The notes: generated by a model not told the origin, from the sequence alone. 64,000 nt of DNA from an uncultured Flavobacteriaceae bacterium (GCA_947493175.1 CANLQD010000001.1:712748-776747), one strand, 5' to 3'; counted from the stretch's first letter, positions 37,539 to 46,784 are shown. Numbers and translations are program-made.

Positions 37539-38743
37539 TGTTCAATAAACTACGCACATATTTCAAGGAGGGGTTCAGCTACAACGGGGTGGAAGTTCGC
37601 CAATCGGCAACGTCGGATGTCTATATGCTGTTAGAACTCAAACAGCATAAAAAAGAGCTTTTGGTCAGTCAGAAAAAAGAATTCCGCTCGCTCGCAGAAC
37701 TTGCCGCCAACCTTAAAAAAAACTTCCCGACATTTCTGTGCGTCAACACCACTGGCGTGCTCACTAAAAAGGTTGCCAACGGTAATACGGCACATTCAGA
37801 AACTATTGTAAACCAATCCTTTCCAAATCTTGATCTCTCAAACTTTTATTACGAACTCATCCAGACAAAGCAGACACCAGTCGTTACCATCGCGAAAAAA
37901 GACCCCGTAAACCAACTAATCCAACAACTTACAGAACTTAACATAAGGATTTCTCGTTTTCACCTTGGTGTTTCGGCACTTGAAAGCGCATTGCCCTACT
38001 TAGCGGATGGGTCGGTACCCCTGGCGCATCAAAGACTCACCATTGAAAACCATCGTATCGTCGATGTCAGTATCTCGGACAGTGATACTGAAACCGAATA
38101 TGCCATGAATGGCTTACAACTGTCGAGTAATGATCTATTATGCTTTTCATCGATTCTGTCACACCTAAATCAATCGCCTCATCTCACTAATTTTGAGGAT
38201 GTATCCGAAGATTTAAAAGGGTCTTTTAAAAATCAGCGTATTTTTCAAAAGGGATTGAAATATTCCCTGGTGTTCTTTATCGTGTTGTTGTTGTCGAACT
38301 TTTTTGTGTACAATTCGTACCATGAAAAAGTAGCAACATTGAACGCAACATTGAACGCCACTAGTTCCCAAAAAGAGGAATTGACCCTTTTGAACGCTTC
38401 GGTAGAACGCAAACAAGAACGGGTAGAAACCTTAAGCGCATCCTCGAATTCAAGAGCTACTTATTATCTAGATCTTTTTGCACAACATATTCCCGCTTCT
38501 ATACTACTTAATGAAATCAAGTACCAACCTTTGCTAAAACCGGTTAGGGAAAACAAACCGGTTATCTTGGAAGAAGGGCAACTCCTAGTGGCAGGGGTTT
38601 CAAAAGATGTAGACCTGTTTTCTTCCTGGGTCGAGGCCATTGAGAAGTACCCCTGGGTTCACTCGGTAGAGACCTTGGATTACGACTATATTTCGAATGA
38701 CACATCTAGTTTTCTAATCGAAATAGCACTTTATGAAAATTGA
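37538..38743 (+). CDS. GspL/PilN-like inner-membrane assembly protein
   Basis: 401 residues. The N-terminal ~230 residues are cytoplasmic and could be a PilM/GspL actin-like domain, though I see no clear ATP motif. One transmembrane segment (YSLVFFIVLLLSNFFVYN) lies at about 243-260, then a periplasmic coiled coil (ATLNATLNATSSQKEELTLL) and a PilN-like ferredoxin-type domain with YYLDLFAQHIPASILLNEI and EKYPWVHSVE. This matches GspL, or a PilM-PilN fusion. It probably binds GspE and links it to the platform. The stop lies 11 bases inside the next gene. Confidence 0.78.
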   Translation: MFNKLRTYFKEGFSYNGVEVRQSATSDVYMLLELKQHKKELLVSQKKEFRSLAELAANLKKNFPTFLCVNTTGVLTKKVANGNTAHSETIVNQSFPNLDLSNFYYELIQTKQTPVVTIAKKDPVNQLIQQLTELNIRISRFHLGVSALESALPYLADGSVPLAHQRLTIENHRIVDVSISDSDTETEYAMNGLQLSSNDLLCFSSILSHLNQSPHLTNFEDVSEDLKGSFKNQRIFQKGLKYSLVFFIVLLLSNFFVYNSYHEKVATLNATLNATSSQKEELTLLNASVERKQERVETLSASSNSRATYYLDLFAQHIPASILLNEIKYQPLLKPVRENKPVILEEGQLLVAGVSKDVDLFSSWVEAIEKYPWVHSVETLDYDYISNDTSSFLIEIALYEN

Positions 38744-39245
38744 TACGAAAAACAAATTGCTACTACTCGGCATTGCCATTCTCTTATTTGCCAGCTATTC
38801 CTTAGCCATAAATAAAACGCTCATGCTAAGAACGGAAGCCAAACGATTGGCAAATCAGGTAGAACAATTTAAGGATATTCCAAAAAAACTATCGATCCTT
38901 TCCCAAAAAGAGACTTACTATGATAGCATTTTGGGCAAAATGGATTTGGTAGACACCTCTATACAAAACAATCTACTACGTACGATTAACCAAGAGGCCA
39001 ATAAGCACCAAATCCAGGTAATGGATTTTAACCAACCCCATATCTTTCAAATGGGCGACAACAACCTACATACCTTCAGTTTTAAGCTGAGTGGCAATTA
39101 CACCGACATGTTAAAGGTTATCCACACTATCGAACAAAAAGGGAATTTTGGGGAAATTATGCATGTCGATTTTTCAAAAAAGAAAAACTACCGAACCAAC
39201 AAATACCACTTAGGTGCAACCGTTTTTCTACAACAGGTAAAATAA
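38733..39245 (+). CDS. GspM/PilO-like inner-membrane assembly protein
   Basis: 170 residues: short cytoplasmic start, one transmembrane helix at residues ~10-25 (LLLLGIAILLFASYSLAI), a periplasmic coiled coil (LRTEAKRLANQVEQF) and a C-terminal ferredoxin-like domain (HTFSFKLSGNYTDMLKVIHT) as in PilO/GspM, the usual partner of PilN/GspL. It overlaps the upstream gene by 11 bases. It closes the plus-strand secretion operon; no further gene follows for 230 bases. Confidence 0.75.
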   Translation: MKIDTKNKLLLLGIAILLFASYSLAINKTLMLRTEAKRLANQVEQFKDIPKKLSILSQKETYYDSILGKMDLVDTSIQNNLLRTINQEANKHQIQVMDFNQPHIFQMGDNNLHTFSFKLSGNYTDMLKVIHTIEQKGNFGEIMHVDFSKKKNYRTNKYHLGATVFLQQVK

Positions 39246-39476
39246 TAGGAATAAATACTGTTAAAAGATATCCAGTACTAAATGGATTTTTCACCTGCAT
39301 AAGGCATTCCCTTTGAATCCAAAGGACAACTATTGTTGATTTTTAAAAAAAACCGTACAACCCTTCTTTAAAATCCCTTCCTAGAATGGTATTTCCATAA
39401 TAGAAGCTGTTGCCATATTAAATTCTTATCTTTAGTCTACCCCAAAGCGCGAAGTTTGAACATAACCGGCAGTAGA

Positions 39477-39872
39477 ATGAAGCTAACGATAGGCATTATT
39501 GATGATGACCTAGTGTCGCAATACGCCACTAGATACTGCATTGAACAAACCGTCAAGAACTGCAAAGTACTGATTTGTGATAGCGCGGAAGATGGGATTG
39601 CCCTGTTTTCAGACCTGTATCAAAAAAAGGAGCCTTTTCCAGATATCCTGTTTTTAGATCTCACGATGAACGGCATGGACGGATGGGATTTTTTAGATGC
39701 TATCGAACCCATGATCCATGATGGGTATACGTCCGAAATCTATATCCTATCTTCTTTTACGAATGCCAAAGATCGGGAGCGGGCTAAAAAACATCCCATC
39801 ATCAAAGGGTATTTCGATAAGCCGCTCTCTAAAAACATGATGAATACCATTCTTCTTTCGAAGACCATGTAA
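39477..39872 (+). CDS. Stand-alone response-regulator receiver protein
   Basis: 131 residues from the ATG at 39477; a TTG at 39456 is in frame but less likely. It is a single CheY-like receiver domain: acidic pocket IIDDDLVSQ, phosphorylation Asp in DILFLDLTMNGMDGW, the Ser/Thr position in LSSF and the conserved Lys in YFDKPLS. No output domain is present. The LxDDDxxxxxxxxxxIE start is common in Bacteroidota receivers that act in phosphorelays with hybrid kinases; no kinase is nearby. A terminator hairpin follows at 39893-39914. Confidence 0.9.
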   Translation: MKLTIGIIDDDLVSQYATRYCIEQTVKNCKVLICDSAEDGIALFSDLYQKKEPFPDILFLDLTMNGMDGWDFLDAIEPMIHDGYTSEIYILSSFTNAKDRERAKKHPIIKGYFDKPLSKNMMNTILLSKTM

Positions 39873-39892
39873 GCACTCGGCAATTACAGGCT

Positions 39893-39914
39893 AAAAACCC
39901 ACAGCTGGGTTTTA
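39893..39914 (+). terminator. Terminator of the receiver gene
   Basis: AAAACCCA (39894-39901) and TGGGTTTT (39906-39913) form a perfect 8-base stem around CAGC, with A and T flanks suitable for termination in either direction. It lies 21 bases past the receiver stop. The gap 39915-40172 shows nothing else that I can support. Confidence 0.75.
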
Positions 39915-40172
39915 ACTGAAAATTGGCTAAGGCTCAACGGTCTACCGCATCTTTTTCATTTAACTGCGCAAAGCGAACTAAAATTTTTCGCCAGAGAGGA
40001 GGAGAGTCACATTCCGAGAATAGGCCGTTAATGGCCCATAATGCTATTTTAAGGACATGATGGATCACAGGTAAAATGAATCGATAATGCCCAATCTTTA
40101 AAATTCTTCCCAAAAAAGTGTCCCAAAAATAACTGGTTGCAGATATATAAGAAGCTGCCACGAGGAAATTAC

Positions 40173-40433
40173 ATGAGGCAGTTCATGAAAAAAGTATTTC
40201 TACCATCGAGTAAACCACAAAACACGAGACTTATGAAATTGGGCCAACACCTTTTTAAAAAAAATCAGGCGATTTGGGGAAAGCCCCTGATCGAATACGA
40301 TCCGGAACGAATGAATCAGGTATTTTCGAAAATCCCTACAACCGAGCCTGCCGAACAACAAGCCGCTTTACCTCCCGATCATCCAAGTGATATCTCATTG
40401 GAAACAGAACTATATCTGATGCTTCATTCATAA
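40173..40433 (+). CDS. Small hypothetical protein heading the PBP operon
   Basis: 86 residues from the ATG at 40173. No recognised domain and no signal peptide; basic first half, acidic Pro-rich second half (TTEPAEQQAALPPDHPSD). It lies 19 bases before the next gene in the same direction and shares its codon use, so it is likely real though small. Function unknown. Confidence 0.5.
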   Translation: MRQFMKKVFLPSSKPQNTRLMKLGQHLFKKNQAIWGKPLIEYDPERMNQVFSKIPTTEPAEQQAALPPDHPSDISLETELYLMLHS

Positions 40434-40452
40434 GCCGCAAATCATTTACCCT

Positions 40453-41658
40453 ATGATATTTTCAAATCAGCAATTAAAGAATATGGCCTATCGTTCGGTA
40501 CATCTGGGCATTAAACCCGAGGAAGATTATATTCTGGACGAGCAAAAAATCCTCAATGGCTACAAGGCAAAAAAGTACACGCTAAACGAGAAAATAGGGG
40601 TATTGGGAGAATCGTTGGCAGAGAACATTCAAAAAATGGAAATTATTCGTAGCAAACTCTCTAGAGAGGTTGTGGCACGAACCAAAAATAGCGCTGAGGC
40701 TATTGAAGAAGAAATCAAAATCTTACAGGAGAGCATTCACAATCAAAAAACGAACATCAAAGATCACATTCGCCGATGTCAATTAAACGGCGACGTTCTC
40801 CAATGTGCCTACAACATTAATGAAATTAGCACAATCGAAGATTTTGAGCCAAGACAAGAAAACCCTGAACCGAAAAAAAAGCAAGGTACAAAACGGATGC
40901 CCCTTTGGGTTCTGTATCTGGTGGAAGTGCTTTTTATTTTCGGGGAAGGGATCTTGTTTTACAATATTTTAATGGAGACACACGATCTTCCTGTCATAAT
41001 CCTAAGAAGTATTTTCTTTATTCCCATAGTATTTGCAGCGAGCTTTTTAACCTCTAGAAAAATTTCATTGCGATGGGTATGGCTGCCGATCATGCTCATT
41101 TCGGGGGTTTATGCCATTTTAGGCTTTACGGTCATGGAGTGGTTTTTGGAATCGAAGGCATTGGACGAAACTTTGACCTTCCCCGCCTTTTTTATTAAAA
41201 ATGGTTTCTTGATCTTGGGTGCCCTTATGATGGTAACCTTGGCACTGTTCCTGACCAATGCGGTCAAAAGCATCTATAATTATCAAGACCGCAAGAAAAA
41301 AAAGAAGGAACCCGAACCCATACCCGAACCTGAGGAAAAAACCCCACAACAAGCAGACCTAGACCTAAAGCTACTCGAACTAAAAGGCTCTTATAAGCAA
41401 CTACAGAAATTGGAAAACAAACTAACGAACTCCAGAGTTGCCGGCACCAACGAATTTAAGCGCATTCTCGGCGATGTAGCCGTGTTGGAACGCAAAACCG
41501 AGGAACTATCGGCCCAGATAGGGGCTTTTGAAAAAGAACTCGACACCTTGGAAATCGATTCGGTGGAAGAACTTTCCAAATACCGTGAGCATTTCGAGAA
41601 TTATAGCCAAGAAGTCCAAGGCATTCATTGGAAAGGATATGATTTTAGTCGCATTTAA
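40453..41658 (+). CDS. Membrane protein with cytoplasmic coiled coils (function unknown)
   Basis: 401 residues. An N-terminal coiled-coil region (~30-120; EAIEEEIKILQESIHNQKTN) is followed by four transmembrane segments at about 150-168, 175-197, 205-225 and 250-272, then a Lys/Pro/Glu-rich linker (KKKKKEPEPIPEPEEK) and a second coiled coil (~310-385; LQKLENKLTNSRVAG, AQIGAFEKELDTL). No family recognised. It sits between the small gene and the VWA-like lipoprotein in a five-gene run ending in a bifunctional penicillin-binding protein, so it may be a scaffold in a cell-envelope complex; this is inference. Confidence 0.7.
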   Translation: MIFSNQQLKNMAYRSVHLGIKPEEDYILDEQKILNGYKAKKYTLNEKIGVLGESLAENIQKMEIIRSKLSREVVARTKNSAEAIEEEIKILQESIHNQKTNIKDHIRRCQLNGDVLQCAYNINEISTIEDFEPRQENPEPKKKQGTKRMPLWVLYLVEVLFIFGEGILFYNILMETHDLPVIILRSIFFIPIVFAASFLTSRKISLRWVWLPIMLISGVYAILGFTVMEWFLESKALDETLTFPAFFIKNGFLILGALMMVTLALFLTNAVKSIYNYQDRKKKKKEPEPIPEPEEKTPQQADLDLKLLELKGSYKQLQKLENKLTNSRVAGTNEFKRILGDVAVLERKTEELSAQIGAFEKELDTLEIDSVEELSKYREHFENYSQEVQGIHWKGYDFSRI

Positions 41659-41684
41659 AACAGCAAACCACAAATCTAGTAGAA

Positions 41685-42416
41685 ATGAAAAAATGGATGT
41701 ATCTAGCCATATCAGCGTTATTGATGGGGTTTTTAAATAGCTGTAACACCGAATGCGAGACCGTAACTACCCGCAACATCACCATCTTGGTCGATGCTAC
41801 CGACTCACTCCTGGTCGATAAGGCACAACAAGAACTCCGAAAGGATAACTTTGAACAATTGGTCAATAAGAAATTGGGGCTTACCGAAACACCTACCTGC
41901 TTTACGGTCAACTACGACTTTGGGTATATTTCGACCCATAGCTATTACAATCCCATTTCTACCCAGTTGTCCCAAACCAAATGGGGACAGGCCAAAAACA
42001 AGCTGGTGCTGGGATGGCGCAGTTTTTACCATGCACATGAAAAGAATTTACAAAGCCTGGATTCGTTGGGCAATATGGAAAATACCTCACTTTTTCCCAC
42101 ACTTATGAAGGCCATTCATAAAACCGATGGTGTCATAATCGTGGTCAGTGATCTCATTGAGAACAACCCGGCCGTTAATTTTTATAAAAACCCGCCCACC
42201 ACTCCCGAACAGATGGAAAAGGCCTATCAACAAATGGAAGCCTACTACCTCCCCGAATCCATTGGGTATGCCAAGGAAAGGGAAGTCTTGTTCATTGTGC
42301 TTTCAGAGCCCAAAAATTCATCGGTCGTGCATAAGGCACGTGCTTTTTGGAAGTATGCCCTGGAAGAACAAATGGGCCTACAGGTAAGCTTCGCCGACGG
42401 AATTTCAACCCTGTAA
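41685..42416 (+). CDS. Lipoprotein with von Willebrand A-like fold
   Basis: 243 residues. A signal peptide ends at a lipobox-like MGFLNSC with the Cys near residue 20. The mature part starts TRNITILVDATDSLLVDKAQ, which resembles strand 1 of a VWA domain followed by a DxTxS metal-site pattern (compare DxSxS). A later strand, GVIIVVSDLIENNP, is like the VWA D-containing strand before helix 4. Length suits one VWA domain of ~200 residues. It would be anchored on the outer face of the inner or outer membrane and bind partners through a metal site. It is in the same operon, 26 bases after the preceding gene. Confidence 0.65.
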   Translation: MKKWMYLAISALLMGFLNSCNTECETVTTRNITILVDATDSLLVDKAQQELRKDNFEQLVNKKLGLTETPTCFTVNYDFGYISTHSYYNPISTQLSQTKWGQAKNKLVLGWRSFYHAHEKNLQSLDSLGNMENTSLFPTLMKAIHKTDGVIIVVSDLIENNPAVNFYKNPPTTPEQMEKAYQQMEAYYLPESIGYAKEREVLFIVLSEPKNSSVVHKARAFWKYALEEQMGLQVSFADGISTL

Positions 42417-42418
42417 GC

Positions 42419-43300
42419 ATGTCAACTGTCGTAATCTATATACTGTTGGTGTTATTGGCATTGGTGGCCTGCGTGCTGTTTTATATCCCCAGAAACAATT
42501 GGTTCAATGGTAGAGTGGCCAAGGAAGAAGGTTGGGGTACCTTAAAAATATTGCTCATCGGTATGGGAACGAGCCTGCTGTGTTTCATCTTCAGCAAGCT
42601 ACTGTTCTCCGCCTTTTGCTTAAGCATTTCCGCAAGCGTTATTGAATACAATATCCTCATCAATAATGTGTATTGGGTAGGATCCGAACTGGTTTCCCCA
42701 TTTCGGACCATCAAATACCCTTTGTCCTATTTTGGGTTGCATACGCTGTCCTATTTTGCGGGCTTGTATGCCGTACTGTATTGTCTGAGCAAATTGAACA
42801 TTACCTCGCGCTATAACTTGGCGCAAGACCGATTGAAACTCCAATTAATGTGCTTGGGACTATATTTGTTTTTTGAAACCCTGTTATACGTTTCGTACCC
42901 CTTTCAGACCTTTGCCAACGGATGGCGGATCTTTCATAACCTCTTCGCGGTCTTTGTAGCACGACTCCATTTTACCGTTTGCCTATTTATCGCGGCTTGG
43001 ATGCAGTTTCATCATCCTTGGGTAAAAATGGCCCTTCGCTCCCAAGTATTGTCGGTACGGTTTCCCTGGTTGGTGCGGATGTTCTCCTCTTCAAATTATA
43101 CCATAGGTTTCCTCCTTGGTCTGGGAATGTTGTTTTTACTTCCGGCCTTTTTACGCTCATACGCTCCTTCGAACTTCGGCTTGGTCATATCACTCTTGTT
43201 CAATGGCGGACTCCTTTATGTCTTTTGGCGTTGGGTGGTCCCTGCGATTTGGCAACTAATGCGTTTTGTCATCGATTTTGAAAAACGGAAAACAGTATGA
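42419..43300 (+). CDS. Polytopic membrane protein of the PBP operon (function unknown)
   Basis: 293 residues from the ATG at 42419, two bases after the lipoprotein stop; the frame extends upstream to 42347 but would overlap that gene. About six to seven hydrophobic segments: VVIYILLVLLALVACVLFY at the start, ILLIGMGTSLLCFIF, a segment near residue 95-115, and later FLLGLGMLFLLPAFL and LVISLLFNGGLLYVFW. No catalytic motif recognised. It overlaps the penicillin-binding protein gene by ATGA, indicating translational coupling and a probable physical partnership. Confidence 0.72.
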   Translation: MSTVVIYILLVLLALVACVLFYIPRNNWFNGRVAKEEGWGTLKILLIGMGTSLLCFIFSKLLFSAFCLSISASVIEYNILINNVYWVGSELVSPFRTIKYPLSYFGLHTLSYFAGLYAVLYCLSKLNITSRYNLAQDRLKLQLMCLGLYLFFETLLYVSYPFQTFANGWRIFHNLFAVFVARLHFTVCLFIAAWMQFHHPWVKMALRSQVLSVRFPWLVRMFSSSNYTIGFLLGLGMLFLLPAFLRSYAPSNFGLVISLLFNGGLLYVFWRWVVPAIWQLMRFVIDFEKRKTV

Positions 43301-45219
43301 ATAATTGGATAAAAGCCATACGGATGATCGGTGGCGTTTTTTTGGCACTCATCCTATTTCATGTGATTTGGCCAGTTCAAATGCGCTTGGAACCCAATGG
43401 TCATTTTGTTTCCTCGGTGCGTGATGAAAACAACCATCTATTAACGCTCTTTGCCGAAAACACCATTCTCGATAATCAATTGCAACAAGAAGAACTCAAA
43501 GTGCTGAACGCCAAAGGAAAACTGAATAAATTTCCCATTGTACCCGTACTATCGTATAACGAACTTCCCGAAAGCTATGTGTATTTCCTGACCAAAATTG
43601 AGAACCAGCATTTCTTTGATTTTGGAAAGGACAATCTATACGGATTTTCCCTATCGGGACTTGCGCGACTTTTTAAAGGCAAGGCGAGCGGTGGGTCGAA
43701 TATTCCCCAACAACTGCTCAAGAATGCCATTCATAAGAAAGACGGTTTAGGCACCATTTACCTCTCCCGAAAATACGGGGAGCAATTGGCGGCCTTTCAA
43801 ATGATGAAATCTGCTACCCCGGAAGAAATCTTGGTAGCCTATACGAATTACTCCGGAAATTTTTGGTATGAAAGGGATTTTTCGGGACTCATTCTGGCAT
43901 CCTATGCCATTTTTGACCGCCCCCCGCACGAATTGAACGATCTGGAAATGCTCCTGACCGTAAAGACCTTAAAAGGAGGCCGTGGACTCAAAGAATTGTG
44001 CAACGAACGTTTTTCTAACAGAAAACTCATCAAAGAACGGATGCTCGCTTATTTTGAGTTGATCGCCGACCCTTCCGAAAGCGATCGAGAGCGACTTGCC
44101 GCCATGCGCCGAATGGAGATACGATTTGCCGAAAGCCGCACCGTTCAAAACACCTCTTCGTTGACGCATTTTTTAAGCCAACAGCGGGGTTCGGAAGTAG
44201 ACCGGTTCGCAATACAGTATATCTCCTCGATAACCAACAAAAGACAAGAGAAATTACAGCTTGCAGTAGACCGATTTTCCGAAAAATTTCGTTCCCAATT
44301 AGCCGTCAATGGCTTTGAACTGCAGCTTTCGCTCATCGCAATCGACATTGAGACCGGAGCCATTGAAGGCACCCTTGGAAATCGAAAAAACGATGCTGCC
44401 CTTGCAAATCTAATAGACTACGGACAAGGTTTTCAATGCGGTTCGGTGCTGAAGCCCTTGGTATTTTTAGAACTTTTTGAAGACCACAATTTCGGTGAAG
44501 ACACACGATTGTACAACGGAGATTTAAAACAGTTCGACTACAATCCCAGCAATGTAAAGAATACCCTTTTGGGCAAAAAGGTACCTGTACGGGATATTCT
44601 TAAATACAGTTTGAACAAAGCGGCCGTGAATCATCGGGAATATACCGATCCTATGAAAGTGGCTCAAGGTGTCGAGGAACATTTCTCGCAAATGAACATT
44701 ACTGCAAGTCCAGACCATCCTTGGGGCGCCTCGTATGTTTTAGGAACTAGGACACTAACGCCTTGGGAAGTAGCACAGGCCTACCAGATGCTCTTCAACG
44801 AAGGGAAAGCGATTGCATTGAGTCCTTGGAAATACATGATCGACCCCCATTTGCAGGACACTATTTTTGATATCGGATTGAAAAAGCGAAAAAACATCTA
44901 CACGGCCACAACGGCCAACCGCATAAAAGACCTTATGTCAGCGGCCTTTGAACCTAAAGGAACCTGTCACCGACTGCTGCAATGGTTACCAAAAAACCGG
45001 ACCTATTACGGAAAAACCGGAACGACAGGAAAAGCCAAAGATGGTTGGACGGTGTTGAGCGATGGGAAGAAACTGCTTGTGGTTTGGGCGGGGTACATGC
45101 AGGTAGCGAATGGAGTAATCACCCGAAAAGGGGCCCCGTCCATCCCCAGCAAGTCAGGTGCCGGTTCCGCCGGAGTTTTGGCGGCAATGGTCTATACCGA
45201 AATCTATGGTGCTGATTGA
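43297..45219 (+). CDS. Bifunctional penicillin-binding protein (class A-like, GT51 plus transpeptidase)
   Basis: 640 residues with one N-terminal membrane anchor (~10-30). The glycosyltransferase domain has IENQHFFDFGKD with the catalytic Glu near residue 106, and GKASGGSNIPQQLLKN. The transpeptidase domain has SxxK in QCGSVLKPL near residue 382, SxN in KYSLNKAAV and KTG in YYGKTGTTGKAKDGW. All three penicillin-binding motifs are intact. It makes and cross-links peptidoglycan in the periplasm. It is shorter than typical PBP1 proteins (~750-800). Being last in an operon of unknown membrane proteins and close to a secretion locus suggests local wall remodelling; that is inference. Confidence 0.87.
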   Translation: MNNWIKAIRMIGGVFLALILFHVIWPVQMRLEPNGHFVSSVRDENNHLLTLFAENTILDNQLQQEELKVLNAKGKLNKFPIVPVLSYNELPESYVYFLTKIENQHFFDFGKDNLYGFSLSGLARLFKGKASGGSNIPQQLLKNAIHKKDGLGTIYLSRKYGEQLAAFQMMKSATPEEILVAYTNYSGNFWYERDFSGLILASYAIFDRPPHELNDLEMLLTVKTLKGGRGLKELCNERFSNRKLIKERMLAYFELIADPSESDRERLAAMRRMEIRFAESRTVQNTSSLTHFLSQQRGSEVDRFAIQYISSITNKRQEKLQLAVDRFSEKFRSQLAVNGFELQLSLIAIDIETGAIEGTLGNRKNDAALANLIDYGQGFQCGSVLKPLVFLELFEDHNFGEDTRLYNGDLKQFDYNPSNVKNTLLGKKVPVRDILKYSLNKAAVNHREYTDPMKVAQGVEEHFSQMNITASPDHPWGASYVLGTRTLTPWEVAQAYQMLFNEGKAIALSPWKYMIDPHLQDTIFDIGLKKRKNIYTATTANRIKDLMSAAFEPKGTCHRLLQWLPKNRTYYGKTGTTGKAKDGWTVLSDGKKLLVVWAGYMQVANGVITRKGAPSIPSKSGAGSAGVLAAMVYTEIYGAD

Positions 45220-45660
45220 CTCCTTTTAGAACCAACGGCAATCCTTAAAAACCGGTACATTCTAGAGCACCTGCCTCAACAGGGACGAAAACACCCGTAT
45301 TGCAAAACCTTGTAGGCAAATCGCTACGGAGCTTTACCACATAGCTGGGATTGGAAGCATTTTTTTACTAGCTTTATAATCATCTAATACATACGCCTAT
45401 TCTATAGAAAATACACCTCCCAACACCATTACGCACGACCACACTCCTTTCAAAAGATTTCAAATCTATTTGGGGACTGATGTATTTCTGAACGGTCGTA
45501 TCAATGGCCCGTACCCCGGAACTGTATAGCTGTTTTCTATGCTTAGGCTTCCTAAAATTGTATCCGTTTTTAGGAAAATACGGTTTTATGATTTTTATAA
45601 GAGCTGATTCGGCCGAGCGTGCGTATATAGATAGAATCGCTTTAAGACAATGCAAGGACA
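45220..45660. other. Non-coding gap of 441 bases
   Basis: Between the penicillin-binding protein gene and the small gene at 45661. Short frames exist on both strands but none has convincing composition or motifs. No perfect promoter or terminator was found. Confidence 0.4.
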
Positions 45661-46068
45661 ATGAACGATATTTCCAACAAACGGGAAACGCAACCTGAAG
45701 GAGACTCGACCTCTAAACAGGAAGGCACATCGCACCTTGAAGCCTCCTCGCATCAAAAATTACAGGCCTTCTTATTGCTTTTGTACCAATCCTATCTTCT
45801 AAAGGAAACCGGTTTGGAACCGCAACTACAAATGGCCCTTTGGAGACAAATCCAGTTCAGCGATACCTTCAGGGAGAAAGTGCGGTTGGCACAGTTGGCC
45901 ATTTTAAAGGAAATGCCCTCATCGATCACCAACAGTTGGGAAACCTCCAAAAAAATAGTATTCCCATTCGAAGAAAATAGCACCCGGCCTTTTGCCAATA
46001 CTTCCAAAGAAAAACATATTGCAACGTACAAAGAAACGGTGCGCCAACTGCTATTGAAACGTGACTAA
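45661..46068 (+). CDS. Small hypothetical protein convergent with the sigma-like gene
   Basis: 135 residues. The first ~30 residues are polar and low-complexity (EGDSTSKQEGTSHLEASS), followed by helices (HQKLQAFLLLLYQSYLL, QMALWRQIQFSDTF). No signal peptide and no family recognised. Its stop overlaps the 3' end of the convergent sigma-like gene by 4 bases. Function is unknown. Confidence 0.55.
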   Translation: MNDISNKRETQPEGDSTSKQEGTSHLEASSHQKLQAFLLLLYQSYLLKETGLEPQLQMALWRQIQFSDTFREKVRLAQLAILKEMPSSITNSWETSKKIVFPFEENSTRPFANTSKEKHIATYKETVRQLLLKRD

Positions 46069-46784
46069 ACTCCTACTCGTACCTTGAGGCCCAATAGGTG
46101 CTTTTCAATAATCTTTGGATCTATATTCTTACTGATTGGTAACTGATAACAGTCAATAATGGCAGGCAGCATGCTTTTGGCAATGGTGTCGGCAATCTTT
46201 TTTCCTTGCCTACAGATCCACTTGCGAAGGGTTTCAAATTCGGTCTGCTCCAGTCCTTTTAAAATCTCCAGAAAACGTAAGCCATGTAAGAATCGTTGGC
46301 GCAAATAATCTTTTTTAACCGATTCGAAGCGCGAAAGCTCGATCCAATCTTGGATGCAACGACGCATCTCTTTTAGCATCGTTTTTTTGTAATCGCCCCA
46401 AAGGGTTTCAAAAACGCTGGGTTCCGCCGTCATCTCCGTAGCCTCGGTCGATTCCAAAACAGGGTATTTTCCTTGGAGTAGGTGGTGGTAATCTACACAC
46501 ATGTTCCGGATAACAGGAAAGTAAAAAGTCGTGGCTTTGGCCGTACACTTCTCCCTTAAAAGCTTTCCTGAGCGATACCGTCGACGTTCTTTTAGGTATA
46601 AATCGGCAAAAATGCTTCGGGCATGCCCTTCCATATTGGTCGTAAAACCAAACCGGAGTAGCCAATGATGAATGATCGGTGCTACCAAACGGTAACAGGC
46701 CGTATGCTTTTGCAAATCTTCAGGATGGTCGAGATACTCAAAGATGATATCCCAGCTAGGGTGGTATGTTGGTTTATGGCCCAT
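46065..46784 (-). CDS. Protein with a divergent sigma region 2-like segment
   Basis: 239 residues, helical, no signal peptide. Residues ~35-105 read like sigma-70 region 2: TACYRLVAPIIHHWLLRFG, then HARSIFADLYLKERRRYRSG (the place of the polymerase-binding helix, compare DAEDIVQEVFLKL) and KATTFYFPVIRNMCVDYHHLL (compare AYLFTIARNLCIDYLR). A second helical domain follows at about 135-235 (KTMLKEMRRCIQDWIEL, FETLRKWICRQGKKIADTIA), where region 4 would be. The similarity is by eye and weak. An alternative is an unrelated helical regulator. It is convergent with the gene at 45661. Confidence 0.45.
   Translation of the reverse strand: MGHKPTYHPSWDIIFEYLDHPEDLQKHTACYRLVAPIIHHWLLRFGFTTNMEGHARSIFADLYLKERRRYRSGKLLREKCTAKATTFYFPVIRNMCVDYHHLLQGKYPVLESTEATEMTAEPSVFETLWGDYKKTMLKEMRRCIQDWIELSRFESVKKDYLRQRFLHGLRFLEILKGLEQTEFETLRKWICRQGKKIADTIAKSMLPAIIDCYQLPISKNIDPKIIEKHLLGLKVRVGV

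Noticed and set aside
45380..45661. Possible 93-residue minus-strand protein in the gap after the PBP gene
   Set aside because: Odd composition, no motif, and it overlaps an equally weak plus-strand frame (45504-45698); neither is convincing.
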